This document shows, one piece after another, positions 52,694 to 61,461 of a stretch of DNA of 64,000 nucleotides. A program made the translations under genes and the position numbers. Origin of the DNA: Weissella minor (GTDB lineage: Bacteria > Bacillota > Bacilli > Lactobacillales > Lactobacillaceae). Location of the stretch: contig NZ_JQCD01000024.1 of assembly GCF_001437425.1 (NCBI RefSeq), forward strand, positions 1-64,000, given 5' to 3'. Position 1 is the stretch's first letter. Each line of letters opens with the position of its first letter. The notes beneath the pieces are model-generated. The model saw only the letters and a list, made by a program, of their open reading frames with translations. It was not told where the DNA came from and searched no databases.

Positions 52694-53788
52694 ATGAATA
52701 AAAAGCACTTACTTGTAGCATCAGCTGCATTGGCTGCAATGGTGGCAACAGATGGCGCAACAACAGCGCACGCTGATGAAAATAAAGCAAATGCCCCAGT
52801 TGCATCACAAGCAACTGAAGGTACAAAGACAACAGATTCAGTTCAAACACTAACATCAGAGGATGCAGTTGACGCAACAGATAAGTCAGATGTTGAAGCT
52901 GATGAAGAAGCAGAAGCAGAAACTGACGCCAAGGATGACGCTGAAAAGGCAGAATCTGAAACTGACGCCAAGGATGATGCTGAAAAGACAGAATCTGAAG
53001 CTGACGCCAAGGATGATGCTGAAAAAACAGAATCTGAAGCTGATGCCAAGGATGATGCTGAAAAAACAGAATCTGAAGCTGATGCCAAGGATGATGCTGA
53101 AAAGACAGAATCAGAGACGGAAGCAACAGACGAAGCTGCCAAGCCAAAAGTTAATGCACCTGTAAAAGAAGCGCCAAAAGCTACTCAAAAGAAATCAACA
53201 CCTGCTAAGCCAGCCCAAAAGAAGTCAACACCTGCTAAGCCAGTAGCATCTGCAAAAGCTGCTGATAAGCAAGATTTGTATGACGCAAAGTATATTGAAA
53301 TTGGTGATCGTTATTACGAATTGACTGAGAGTATTTGGGATATGGTAATCGAAGACCCTTATTTCCTTGAGGATTTGTCAGATTCTGAATTGGATGACTT
53401 TTTGAATACGTATTACTACAATGTTATTGATATGTACAATGAGTTACTAGCGTTTATCGAAGCAAATGGTGCTGATGACGATCTACTTGAAGCACTTGCA
53501 GATATGGAAGAATACCTCTACGATTTTGAAGATATTTTCGATTATGTATTTGACGATTATGTTGAAGAAGACGAAAATTCAGCTGATCAAGGCCAAGGCG
53601 TTTCAATTAATCCAGAGGCCATTGGTGCCACAAATCATAATACAGCCGATACACGCATGGCTAAGTACCATGGTCAAGCCAATGCTTTGCCTGAAACAGC
53701 TTCAGACCAACAAAATGGTCTTGCAATTGCTGGTGCTGCATTGTTAGCTGGACTTGGTGCGCTAGGTTTTGCCAAGAAGCGTGCTTAA
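52694..53788 (+). CDS. LPETA surface protein with acidic repeats
   Basis: A 364-residue exported protein with a signal peptide (residues 1-27, MNKKHLLVASAALAAM...TAHA). Five 13-residue repeats of the type ESEADAKDDAEKT fill residues about 76-140, followed by a Pro/Lys stretch with two KKSTPAKP repeats. A strongly acidic helical domain (about 195-295, DLYDAKYIEIGDRYY...) comes next. The C-terminus has LPETA, a hydrophobic span and KKRA, a sortase signal with Ala instead of Gly. It is likely anchored by the sortase at 34078. The low-complexity part should be highly extended. Confidence 0.85.
   Translation: MNKKHLLVASAALAAMVATDGATTAHADENKANAPVASQATEGTKTTDSVQTLTSEDAVDATDKSDVEADEEAEAETDAKDDAEKAESETDAKDDAEKTESEADAKDDAEKTESEADAKDDAEKTESEADAKDDAEKTESETEATDEAAKPKVNAPVKEAPKATQKKSTPAKPAQKKSTPAKPVASAKAADKQDLYDAKYIEIGDRYYELTESIWDMVIEDPYFLEDLSDSELDDFLNTYYYNVIDMYNELLAFIEANGADDDLLEALADMEEYLYDFEDIFDYVFDDYVEEDENSADQGQGVSINPEAIGATNHNTADTRMAKYHGQANALPETASDQQNGLAIAGAALLAGLGALGFAKKRA
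52919..53113 (+). repeat. five tandem 39-bp repeats in the surface protein gene
   Basis: Five copies start at 52919, 52958, 52997, 53036 and 53075, each encoding ESE(A/T)DAKDDAEK(A/T). Copies 3-5 differ at only a few bases, suggesting recent slippage or recombination; copy number is likely to vary between strains. Confidence 0.9.
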
Positions 53789-53801
53789 TTAATCAATTTA
53801 A

Positions 53802-53838
53802 AAAGTGAGTATTTCCGATTGGAAATGCTCTTTTTTTT
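53802..53838 (+). terminator. terminator after the surface protein
   Basis: Hairpin AGTGAGTATTTCC-gatt-GGAAATGCTC followed by eight T. Confidence 0.82.
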
Positions 53839-53870
53839 GTAAATTTTTTGTACAAAAAGGCTTTGAATGT

Positions 53871-53888
53871 TTTACATCAGATTTACAT
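53871..53888 (+). promoter_or_regulatory. Pho-box-like direct repeat before the PAP2 gene
   Basis: TTTACAT occurs at 53871-53877 and 53882-53888, an exact 11-base period, matching the TTTACA-N5-TTTACA PhoP boxes of Gram-positive bacteria. A -10-like CATACT follows at 53897-53902 with no good -35, as expected for an activator-dependent promoter. Confidence 0.55.
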
Positions 53889-53942
53889 TGCTCTGTCATA
53901 CTGTATTTGTTACTTAGTTACAGCGGAGAAGGAGAATAATTG

Positions 53943-54863
53943 ATGACAGTTTCAGTGCAAAAAAAGATGTTTATCATTGCGAGCGTTGCATTTGTCTTAT
54001 TGATGACGATTGCAGGTTTGTGGGATTTGCAGATTAGCAATGCCTTTATTAATTACAATAGTGTGTTTGGAACGGTTTTTCAGACCTTGGGTGAATTTCC
54101 GGTCTATATGGTATTGGTATTAAGTGGTGAAATTGCGATGGCTTACGGATTTCAAGTTCGTGACAACCCACTCTTTTCAAACAGTTTAATTTTTGGTGGC
54201 CTTGGTTTGGCAGCCTGGCAACTACAAAAGTATTTAGAAGAGATTGAAAGTTACAGCTTAGCTATTTCAGATAATTTAGCTCATAACAAAGCCATGGGCT
54301 TAGCAAATAGTGATAGTGGTGAAGCTAGTCTGTCGCTAGCGATGACATACGCAATTTTATTTTTTGCATTTATTTTGGTAACCTTGATTGTGCAACGCTG
54401 GCTAAGCAAAAAGTCAGCACAAGAAATGAAGCAATTAATGATTGTCGGTGTTTTTGCTTCAGTTACTGTATTCTTAGCATTTGAAGTTAATATTGCATTG
54501 AAGGACCTTTGGGGCCGTGTACGTCCATATGAATTAAATGGTTCTCAATCTGATTTTACAGCTTGGTATATTATTAATGGGCCAAATGGACATCGTTCAT
54601 TCCCATCTGGGCATTCAATGGCTGCGACGTTGATGATTTTGTTTGCTTGGTTTACAACTGGAAAATGGCATCGTTACATTTGGAACTTTGGAATTGTTTT
54701 TGCTGTTTTGATGTATATTTCACGTGTCCGAATTGGTGCGCACTTTATGGGTGATGTCACTTTCTCTGGATTCTTAACAGCATTCATTATTTTCATTATG
54801 TGGGGACTTTACAAGTCAGTGATTGCACCAACCGATCAAGTTGGTGGTGGTCGACTTTATTAA
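53943..54863 (+). CDS. PAP2 family membrane phosphatase
   Basis: A 306-residue membrane protein with six segments. The acid phosphatase signature is complete: KDLWGRVRPYE (KxxxxxxRP), HRSFPSGHSMAATL (PSGH) and SRVRIGAHFMGDV (SRxxxxxHxxxD). It probably dephosphorylates lipid phosphates such as undecaprenyl diphosphate or phosphatidic acid. GAGAAGGAG at 53925-53933 precedes ATG 53943 (TTG 53940 is also in frame). A Pho-box-like repeat upstream would link it to phosphate supply. Confidence 0.92.
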   Translation: MTVSVQKKMFIIASVAFVLLMTIAGLWDLQISNAFINYNSVFGTVFQTLGEFPVYMVLVLSGEIAMAYGFQVRDNPLFSNSLIFGGLGLAAWQLQKYLEEIESYSLAISDNLAHNKAMGLANSDSGEASLSLAMTYAILFFAFILVTLIVQRWLSKKSAQEMKQLMIVGVFASVTVFLAFEVNIALKDLWGRVRPYELNGSQSDFTAWYIINGPNGHRSFPSGHSMAATLMILFAWFTTGKWHRYIWNFGIVFAVLMYISRVRIGAHFMGDVTFSGFLTAFIIFIMWGLYKSVIAPTDQVGGGRLY

Positions 54864-54875
54864 TTAATAAATAAA

Positions 54876-54917
54876 TAAAAACCGTCATGATTAAATTCAT
54901 GACGGTTTTTATTTTTA
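54876..54917. terminator. bidirectional terminator between PAP2 and ecfT
   Basis: Hairpin AAAAACCGTCATGA...TCATGACGGTTTTT with A and T flanks, between convergent genes. Confidence 0.93.
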
Positions 54918-55571
54918 AGTCAGTAGGCTCAGGATGAGATAACTAGCGATTAAGATTATCGCCAAGCCCCATTGCCATTTAGGTAAGTTGTCGTGATAAG
55001 TAATTGTGCGGTCGGCACCTTCAGAAAAGCCGTGTGAAGCCATTCCTTGGGCTAAATCATCTGACCACTGCAAAGCACTTAAAATCGCTTTAAAGTACAA
55101 CTGTGGTTGCCAGAGATGGTAGGTAATGCCGCGTAAATTAGCTGAATAACGAATTGTCTTAACTTGGCGCTGGATGCGTGGTAATAAATTAAAAGCAGCG
55201 AATAGTCCGTATGCAAAAGTGGGTGAGAGATGTAAATGATTGATGAAACTCAATAAAATATCTCGGACCTGTGTCGTTAATGTTAACGTCATACCTAAGA
55301 AGATATAAGCAAAGAGACGACTAACTTGTAGAAAGGCTTGATGCCAGACATCGCCAGTTCCAAACGCAATAAAAGACCAACCAGTCCCAAAGGCTAAAGG
55401 TAATGAGATTAACATGACAAAGCTAATGGTTTTAAGCGATGCGCGATTAACCATGAGATAGCAAAAAGCAATGAAACAAACGGCTAAATTACCAGCTAAA
55501 GATTGGGTAAATGCCATGGGCAAGCCAATTTCTAAGATAATGATGAGCATGACACTTGGATTTAAGGTCAT
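54915..55571 (-). CDS. ECF transporter T component (YkoC-like)
   Basis: A 218-residue membrane protein with about five to six segments and the coupling-helix motif AYGLFAAFNLLPRIQRQVKTIR near the C-terminal third. It scaffolds the ATPase subunits of an energy-coupling factor transporter. AGGAGG 7 bases before 55571 fixes the start, overlapping the ATPase stop by 4 bases (ATGA). It is the third gene of a TPP-controlled unit with a YkoE-like S component and a YkoD-like ATPase. Confidence 0.9.
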   Translation of the reverse strand: MTLNPSVMLIIILEIGLPMAFTQSLAGNLAVCFIAFCYLMVNRASLKTISFVMLISLPLAFGTGWSFIAFGTGDVWHQAFLQVSRLFAYIFLGMTLTLTTQVRDILLSFINHLHLSPTFAYGLFAAFNLLPRIQRQVKTIRYSANLRGITYHLWQPQLYFKAILSALQWSDDLAQGMASHGFSEGADRTITYHDNLPKWQWGLAIILIASYLILSLLT

Positions 55572-56977
55572 TCTGGCACCTCCTGAGTAATTTCTTGATT
55601 GCTCAGATGCCATTCATAGTCAATGAAATCGTCTAAACCATTGCGTTGGTGTGAAATCATTAAAGCCGATAAGCCGTTATCAGTTAGCGTTTGTTTAATT
55701 AAAGTGAGCATGGCTTGCACGGAAACGTGATCGAGACCAGCTAAAGGTTCATCCAATAAGAAAATGGGTTGACCCATCATCAACATACTTAAGACTTGAA
55801 CCTTTTTTTGTTGCCCTCCAGATAGTTGATAGAGGTTAGCGTTTTTAAAATCAGCTAAATTTAATTGGCTTAAAGCTGATTGAATCCGCGCTTCGGTCCA
55901 ATAGTCTGGCAGTAGTGTATGTTTTTTTGATAAGGCTAACTCTTCAGCAACAGTTAAATCGACGAATTGATCGATGGCATCTTGAAAAATGAGACCGATC
56001 CGCTGGGCCCACTGTTTAATTTTAAATTTTTGACTATCTTGTGCATCCCACATAATGGTACCGGTATAGTCAGTTTGATGTGAAATAGCAGCAAATAAGG
56101 TGGATTTACCCATACCATTAGCGCCCGATAGGAGGCCTAACTGGGCTTTTGGTAACTGTAAATCACTTGGTTTTAAGAGCGTACGCTTTTCAACGGACAG
56201 ACCAACCTGGATTAATTTAAGTGGGCTGAGTGTTTGATAAGCTTTAGTCTTAAAAGTATGTGGCCCCACTGCATCTGCAATTAGGACGCTTGCGTCCGTT
56301 TGAGATAATTGATGATTTTCTGGATTGATTTGATAAATGGCATCTACCAAATTTGTATAGCCAGATAAATCATGATCCGCCAAAATGATTGTCTTTTGGT
56401 GTTGCACCTGTAACTGCTTGAGTAATTGCAATAATTCTAGACGTGCAGCGGGATCCACATTGGCAAATGGTTCATCTAATAGAATATAGTCACTACCAAG
56501 GGCTAGCACTGTGGCCAAAGCCACTTTTTGCTTTTCACCACCGGAAAGCGTAATGATTTTTTGATTAGCCAAACCAGTAATATTGAGTGCTTCTAAACTA
56601 GTGGTTACCCGATCCGTAATTTCACTCGCTGGGAGTTGGATGTTTTCAAGGGCAAAGGTAATTTGTTCGGCCGGAGTGGGCATTGCAAATTGCCGGTTTG
56701 GGTTTTGAAACAGCATGGCAATCCGTTTAGCGCGTTCAAATGGCATCACAGTATCGACAATATAATCATCTAAACGAATCTCTCCGGTAAGGATTTGTCC
56801 ACCAAAATGGGGGAGTAAGCCAGCCATGGCTTTGAGCAAAGTTGATTTTCCAGAGCCAGATGGACCAATTAGTAAATTAAAACTACCAGGGGTAGGCGTC
56901 CAATTGATATGGGCTAACTCTGGTTGTTCCGGATTATTATAACTAAAACTAAAGTCTGAGACGGTCAATGTAGTCAT
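55568..56977 (-). CDS. duplicated ABC ATPase of ECF transporter (YkoD-like)
   Basis: A 469-residue protein with two fused nucleotide-binding domains. The first has Walker A GPSGSGKST, signature LSGGEKQKV and Walker B YILLDEPFANVD. The second has GANGMGKST, LSGGQQKKVQ and IFLLDEPLAGLD. It powers vitamin uptake with the adjacent T and S components. It starts 6 bases after the S component stop. Confidence 0.94.
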   Translation of the reverse strand: MTTLTVSDFSFSYNNPEQPELAHINWTPTPGSFNLLIGPSGSGKSTLLKAMAGLLPHFGGQILTGEIRLDDYIVDTVMPFERAKRIAMLFQNPNRQFAMPTPAEQITFALENIQLPASEITDRVTTSLEALNITGLANQKIITLSGGEKQKVALATVLALGSDYILLDEPFANVDPAARLELLQLLKQLQVQHQKTIILADHDLSGYTNLVDAIYQINPENHQLSQTDASVLIADAVGPHTFKTKAYQTLSPLKLIQVGLSVEKRTLLKPSDLQLPKAQLGLLSGANGMGKSTLFAAISHQTDYTGTIMWDAQDSQKFKIKQWAQRIGLIFQDAIDQFVDLTVAEELALSKKHTLLPDYWTEARIQSALSQLNLADFKNANLYQLSGGQQKKVQVLSMLMMGQPIFLLDEPLAGLDHVSVQAMLTLIKQTLTDNGLSALMISHQRNGLDDFIDYEWHLSNQEITQEVPE

Positions 56978-56983
56978 AAGCGT

Positions 56984-57544
56984 TTACTTGATTAAACCTG
57001 TACGATCTAGCAATTGCTTAATCCAATAAACAAGGATCCCAGCAAAGAACCCGATTGATACCAAACGGATTAAGAAGAGACCAATAATCATCATTGGTTG
57101 ATAATGCAGGTAACCATTACTAAACAAATCCCAAGCGAATGTCACGATGGTTGAAGTCACAACAGAAAGGGCGATACCTAGCTTGTCCCAGTTCTTGTAA
57201 CCTGTGGCTGTGAAACCAAGTTCGCTACCAAGACCTTGGATACTACCTGATAACAAAGTTGAAGCCCCCCAACTTGAGAAGAGTAGCATTTCAACAGTTG
57301 CAGCAAGTAACTCACCTAAAAATGAGGCCCCGACCTTTTTCAAAAGGACTCCGGCCATTGGTCCGGCCATAATCCAAACACCAAGGGTTAAGTCATTGGC
57401 GAAAGGCTTAAGTGGTGTTGCAGCTAGGGCATAGTACATATAACCCCAAACTTGGTAAATGATTCCGAAAAAGATAGCAATAATTGCTAGAAAAATGACG
57501 TCGCGTAAGCTCCAATGAGCTTTGTTTTGTTGCACTGTTTGCAT
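56984..57544 (-). CDS. ykoE: YkoE-family ECF S component, thiamine precursor uptake
   Basis: A 186-residue membrane protein with about five to six segments. It fits the YkoE family of substrate-binding components for thiamine or its hydroxymethylpyrimidine precursor (FGIIYQVWGYMYYALAATPLKPFANDLTLGVWIMAGPMAG). AAGGAGG fixes the start at 57544 rather than 57577. The TPP riboswitch and terminator directly upstream give good support for the thiamine assignment. Confidence 0.92.
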   Translation of the reverse strand: MQTVQQNKAHWSLRDVIFLAIIAIFFGIIYQVWGYMYYALAATPLKPFANDLTLGVWIMAGPMAGVLLKKVGASFLGELLAATVEMLLFSSWGASTLLSGSIQGLGSELGFTATGYKNWDKLGIALSVVTSTIVTFAWDLFSNGYLHYQPMMIIGLFLIRLVSIGFFAGILVYWIKQLLDRTGLIK

Positions 57545-57589
57545 GACAGGCAACCTCCTTAATTGTATTCGAATCAAACAAGTGGAGAC

Positions 57590-57632
57590 AAAAAAACCGT
57601 AGTCAAAACTGCAGGGCAGTTTTAACTACGGT
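57590..57632 (-). terminator. riboswitch-controlled terminator before ykoE
   Basis: Minus-strand hairpin ACCGTAGTTAAAACTGC-cct-GCAGTTTTGACTACGGT followed by seven T, between the TPP aptamer and the S component. Confidence 0.9.
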
Positions 57633-57689
57633 GTTTGTTTACAAATTGATTGAAAAAGGCCATAGGCCGCTTTGCTAAGTAAACAAAAC

Positions 57690-57765
57690 CAAGCTTCCTC
57701 CGCCAGTATTATCTGGATCAGGTTTGTGGGTATTTTCTCAGCCGTAAAGGCACCCCAGCATGGTT
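57690..57765 (-). ncRNA. TPP riboswitch (THI element)
   Basis: Minus-strand sequence has the conserved blocks GGGGTGCC, GGCTGAGAAAATACCC, AACCTGATCCAGATAATAC and TGGCGGAGGAAGC of the TPP aptamer. It precedes the terminator hairpin, so TPP binding should stop transcription of the ykoE-ykoD-ykoC unit. Confidence 0.97.
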
Positions 57766-57791
57766 GATTCGTTACTTAATAGTATACGTGA

Positions 57792-58727
57792 TTAGTTAAG
57801 CGTTTGCAATGCGCTACGGAATTGGTTGACATCATCATAGCCCTTTAATTTCATTTGTTCAGCTAACTCAGCTTTCAAACGGTTAAAGACTTCAGGGCCT
57901 TCTTGATGCAAAGTTGTTCCGACTGATACAAGGTCAGCGCCACAAAGGACAAGGTCATAGACATCACGACCATTTTGAACACCGCCAGTACCAATCACCT
58001 TGATGCCGGCATTCAAACGTTGACGCAAGCCACGCACATTGGCAAGGGCAGTTGGTTTAGCAATCGCACCCCCTAAGCCACCAAAACCACCCTTAGGGGC
58101 AATCATGGCTGTGTCAGTTTCTGGATCAACCATAAGTCCGTTCCCGATTGAATTGATGGTATTAACAAAGGCAAGTGGGAAATCATTCAAAACCGCGGCA
58201 ATCATGTCAAAATGCGCGATGTCAAAGTAAGGTGGCAATTTAACACCAAGGGGCTTTTTAAAGAAAGCAAATGTTTCTTCTAAAATTTGACGCGTTGTGT
58301 CAAAATCGTAACCCGTTTGAGGCTTACCCGGTACATTTGGACATGAAAGGTTTAATTCAACTAAACCGTTAAAATCTGAATCTTGAATTTCATGCAACAT
58401 TTGTAAGTTATCAGCCTTTGTTAAGCCAGCAATTGACAAGAAGAGTGGCTTTTCATCTTGATGGGCAATGGCATAATCTAAATAGTAATCAAGGCTCAAG
58501 TTAGGGAGGCCCATTGAATTGATTGAACCAAGTGGCATATCCGCATAACGTACACCGGGGTTACCAGCACGTTCGGCCGGAGTGGCACTCTTAGTTACAA
58601 GTGAACCAGCACCTGGGGCTGTTAAAATTTGGTCTAATTCTTCAGTCGTTTGACAATAAACACCGGCAGCGTTTAGTAAAATGTCCTCAAAAGTAAATCC
58701 AGCAATGCTCGCGGTCATTGTAGTCAT
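57792..58727 (-). CDS. pyrD: dihydroorotate dehydrogenase, class 1A
   Basis: A 311-residue fumarate-dependent flavoenzyme. The catalytic cysteine is in LNLSCPNVPGKPQ, with NSMGLPN, VTKSATPAERAGNP and FMN-phosphate GTGGVQNGRDVYD segments. AAGGAG 6 bases before 58727 fixes the start over 58742. It oxidises dihydroorotate to orotate. It is separate from the PyrR-linked genes and no PyrR loop is visible upstream. No other pyr biosynthetic gene apart from carAB is in the window. Confidence 0.94.
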   Translation of the reverse strand: MTTMTASIAGFTFEDILLNAAGVYCQTTEELDQILTAPGAGSLVTKSATPAERAGNPGVRYADMPLGSINSMGLPNLSLDYYLDYAIAHQDEKPLFLSIAGLTKADNLQMLHEIQDSDFNGLVELNLSCPNVPGKPQTGYDFDTTRQILEETFAFFKKPLGVKLPPYFDIAHFDMIAAVLNDFPLAFVNTINSIGNGLMVDPETDTAMIAPKGGFGGLGGAIAKPTALANVRGLRQRLNAGIKVIGTGGVQNGRDVYDLVLCGADLVSVGTTLHQEGPEVFNRLKAELAEQMKLKGYDDVNQFRSALQTLN

Positions 58728-58847
58728 AATAATCTCCTTCATATCTCGTATGGCTTGAATGTTAATTTTACTTATTTTACCAATGTTTAGTTAAAAAAGC
58801 TACTGTTTTAACTTAGGCGCGGTGGCGCGTGTAAAATAGTTAAATCG

Positions 58848-58880
58848 AAAAGTCAGTTCGTCAGAATTGACTGTTTTTTT
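58848..58880 (+). terminator. orphan hairpin with T run upstream of prs
   Basis: AAAAGTCAGTTC-gtca-GAATTGACTGTTTTTTT looks like a plus-strand terminator, but no plus-strand gene lies upstream within 4 kb. It may be an attenuator in a prs leader, or the end of a short RNA starting near 58843 (TAAAAT at 58832-58837). Confidence 0.5.
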
Positions 58881-58980
58881 CATGGGGCAGCATGGCGTTG
58901 GTTTTTGAAATCTGATAAAATGTAGTATGGATATAGTTTACGAATGAATCGTCAGCTAAGAAGCATTGGAGGGAATGACT

Positions 58981-59952
58981 GTGTCATCGGAATTGAAAAT
59001 TTTTGGTTTATCAACAAATCATGAATTAGCTAAAAAAGTTGCTGAAGGTTTACGATTACCATTAGGGCAAATTGAACAAACAACTTTTGCTGATGGGGAA
59101 ATATATGAGCGCATACTTGAGAGTATTCGTGGGGATGATGTCTTTTTGGTTGCGCCAATTGCATCTGAAGCCAATGATAGTTTTATGGAAATTATGATTG
59201 CTGTTGATGCTTTGCGCCGCAGTTCAGCAGGTACAATTAATTTGGTTATTCCGTATTTTGGTTATGGTCGTCAAGACCGTAAGGCGAAGTCACGTGAACC
59301 GATTACTGCTAAAATGGTTGCATCATTATTAGAAATGAATGGGATTGACCGGGTTGCATCAATTGATTTTCACGCCGATCAACTACAGGGATTCTTCAAC
59401 AAACCAGTTGATCATTTGTTAGCGGCACCTTTGTTATCAAGTTATTTTTATACACGTAACTTTACAGATAACTTAGTGGTTGTGTCACCAGATCATACTG
59501 GAGCTGGACGTGCTCGTAAGTTTGCTGATTTGTTAGATGCCCCTTGGGGTGTCATTAACGATATGGTTGCACGTACAAATCCAGCTTCTCCTGATGCAAT
59601 TGTTGGGGATGTTGCTGGGCGTCGGGCCATTATTATTGATGATATTATTGATTCCGGAGAACGGATGCAATTAACGGCGAATGCTTTGAAGGCCAATGGC
59701 GCAACTGAAGTCTTTACAGTTGCAACCCATGCCGTCTTTTCTAACGAAGCTGGCCGTCGCTTAGCCGAAGATGAAAATATTGATCACATCGTGGTGACTG
59801 ATACAATTCCGATTAGTGAAGCTAATACAACCGCAAAGCTAACGGTGCTATCAGTAGCACCATTATTAAGTGAAGCGATTAAACGTATTTACAATGATGA
59901 ACCTTTGGATACATTGTTGAAATCGTTAAATAACCCAGAAGTGAAATTATAA
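58981..59952 (+). CDS. prs: ribose-phosphate pyrophosphokinase
   Basis: A 323-residue class I PRPP synthetase. The start is GTG 58981, 7 bases after GGAGGG (58968-58973); ATG 58975 is too close. Motifs: FADGEIYERILESIRGDDVFL, YFGYGRQDRKAKSREPITAK (ATP loop), VVVSPDHTGAGRARKF and AIIIDDIIDSGERM (PRPP loop). It makes PRPP for purine, pyrimidine and NAD synthesis. Confidence 0.95.
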   Translation: MSSELKIFGLSTNHELAKKVAEGLRLPLGQIEQTTFADGEIYERILESIRGDDVFLVAPIASEANDSFMEIMIAVDALRRSSAGTINLVIPYFGYGRQDRKAKSREPITAKMVASLLEMNGIDRVASIDFHADQLQGFFNKPVDHLLAAPLLSSYFYTRNFTDNLVVVSPDHTGAGRARKFADLLDAPWGVINDMVARTNPASPDAIVGDVAGRRAIIIDDIIDSGERMQLTANALKANGATEVFTVATHAVFSNEAGRRLAEDENIDHIVVTDTIPISEANTTAKLTVLSVAPLLSEAIKRIYNDEPLDTLLKSLNNPEVKL

Positions 59953-59980
59953 TCAGACATATTGAAATGAGGTATTAAAG

Positions 59981-60967
59981 ATGGTTTATGCAGCAGCAGA
60001 TAATCGTTATGACGTTTTGCCATATCGACGCGTTTCTGATTCAGGCTTGATTTTGCCAGCGTTGTCATTTGGTTTATGGCGTAATTTAGGTGATCAAAAG
60101 CCATTGGCGAATTCACGTGAAGTTATGTTGAAGGCTTTTGATAATGGTATTTTTTCATTTGATAATGCCTCAAACTATGGCCCATCAAATGGAACTGCCG
60201 AAGAGACATTTGGCGCTGTCTATCAAAGTGATTTGAAGCCTTACCGTAATGAATTAGTTATTACGACTAAGGCCGGATATCATATGTGGCCAGGTCCACT
60301 AGGGGAATTCTCTGGGCGTAAGACTTTGACGGCGGCTTTGGATTTGTCATTGGAACGGATGCATTTGGATTATGTTGATATTTTCTATGCGCACCGTTGG
60401 GATCCAAATACAAACTTACGTGAAACAGCTGAAGCGCTAGATTCACTTGTCCGTCAAGGAAAAGCGTTGTATGTTGGGGTTTCAAATTATACTGCTGAAC
60501 AAACAGCGGCAATTGCTGAAATCTTTGAAGAATTGCATACACCATTTATTGGAAACCAAATGTCATATAATATGTTCAACCGTGAGGCAGAACAAGACCA
60601 GATGCTTGATATTTTGGATCAACATCATGCCGGCTTAATTGCATACGGTCCTTTGGCTGAAGGCTTGTTGACTGATCGTTACTTGGACGGCTTCCCAAGT
60701 GATTTCCCATTGCATCGTTCAAATGCCTTTATTGCTGAGGATCCTGAAGGAACCGTTGCTAAGTTGAATGCATTGAATGATTTGGCTAAGGGACGTAATC
60801 AAACCTTAGCGCAAATGGCTGAAGCATGGCTGTTACGTGATGATCGAGTGGCCTCAATTGTGATTGGTGCTTCATCTGTAGATCACTTACTTGATAATGT
60901 GAAGGTTGCTGGAAATATGACTTTCACAGCCGATGAATTAGCTGAAATTGATCGAATTTTAGGATAG
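59981..60967 (+). CDS. aldo/keto reductase (YghZ-like)
   Basis: A 328-residue TIM-barrel oxidoreductase with the catalytic Asp/Tyr in FDNASNYGPSNGTAE, Lys in VITTKAGYHMWPG and His in FYAHRWDPN. It resembles the YghZ/glyceraldehyde 3-phosphate reductase branch. It would reduce aldehydes with NADPH. It starts 28 bases after prs and probably shares its transcript. GAGGTAT precedes the ATG. Confidence 0.92.
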   Translation: MVYAAADNRYDVLPYRRVSDSGLILPALSFGLWRNLGDQKPLANSREVMLKAFDNGIFSFDNASNYGPSNGTAEETFGAVYQSDLKPYRNELVITTKAGYHMWPGPLGEFSGRKTLTAALDLSLERMHLDYVDIFYAHRWDPNTNLRETAEALDSLVRQGKALYVGVSNYTAEQTAAIAEIFEELHTPFIGNQMSYNMFNREAEQDQMLDILDQHHAGLIAYGPLAEGLLTDRYLDGFPSDFPLHRSNAFIAEDPEGTVAKLNALNDLAKGRNQTLAQMAEAWLLRDDRVASIVIGASSVDHLLDNVKVAGNMTFTADELAEIDRILG

Positions 60968-60982
60968 ATAAATTTAAATAGA

Positions 60983-61016
60983 GAAATTCAAGATGAAAAT
61001 CTTGAATTTTTTTTTG
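60983..61016 (+). terminator. terminator after prs and the aldo/keto reductase
   Basis: Hairpin AAATTCAAGAT-gaaa-ATCTTGAATTTTTTTTT. Confidence 0.93.
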
Positions 61017-61086
61017 TGAAAAAACCAATGATGGCGCCGTTTTGAGTGGATTGAAAAATATTTTTGAAAAAAACATGATATTCTAC

Positions 61087-61120
61087 TTGACCGCATATTA
61101 TAGTTGGTATAATATAATGC
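61087..61120 (+). promoter_or_regulatory. padR promoter with AT-rich dyad
   Basis: -35 TTGACC (61087-61092) and TATAAT (61108-61113) with a 15-base spacer. The dyad GCATATTATA/TATAATATAATGC spans 61093-61120, covering the -10, a plausible site for autoregulation by the PadR protein. Confidence 0.5.
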
Positions 61121-61152
61121 TATATTCAAAACAGTATAAAAGGAGCAAGCAC

Positions 61153-61461
61153 ATGGATATACAAGTACCAACCGTCGTTCTTGACGGTACCGTTCTTTCT
61201 ATCTTGTCAAAAGAAGATACTTACGGTTATGTGATTACCAAAACAGTGCAAGAACATTTAAATATTAGTGAATCGACAATGTATCCGGTTTTAAGGCGTT
61301 TAAAGAAAAATAATTATTTAACGAATTATGATGAACCATTTGAAGGCCGGATTCGTCGCTACTATCACATCACGGACGAAGGAGTCGCCCGTTTAGCAGA
61401 AATAAGGACAGCATGGAGTGATTTTGATAAATCCGTTAATGCACTATTGGAGGGAGAATAA
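61153..61461 (+). CDS. PadR family transcriptional regulator
   Basis: A 102-residue winged-helix repressor (VVLDGTVLSILSKEDTYGYVITKTVQEHLNISESTMYPVLRRLKKNNYL). AAAAGGAG at 61138-61145 precedes the ATG. It overlaps the next gene by one base (TAATG). PadR proteins of this size usually repress a downstream DUF1700/DUF4097 pair, as here, in response to envelope stress or antimicrobials. Confidence 0.92.
   Translation: MDIQVPTVVLDGTVLSILSKEDTYGYVITKTVQEHLNISESTMYPVLRRLKKNNYLTNYDEPFEGRIRRYYHITDEGVARLAEIRTAWSDFDKSVNALLEGE

Noticed and set aside
52692-53147. Long reverse-strand frames antisense to the surface-protein repeats
   Set aside because: They are open only because the 39-bp repeat lacks stops in those frames. 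They give low-complexity Ser/Ala or His/Gln proteins with no ribosome site.
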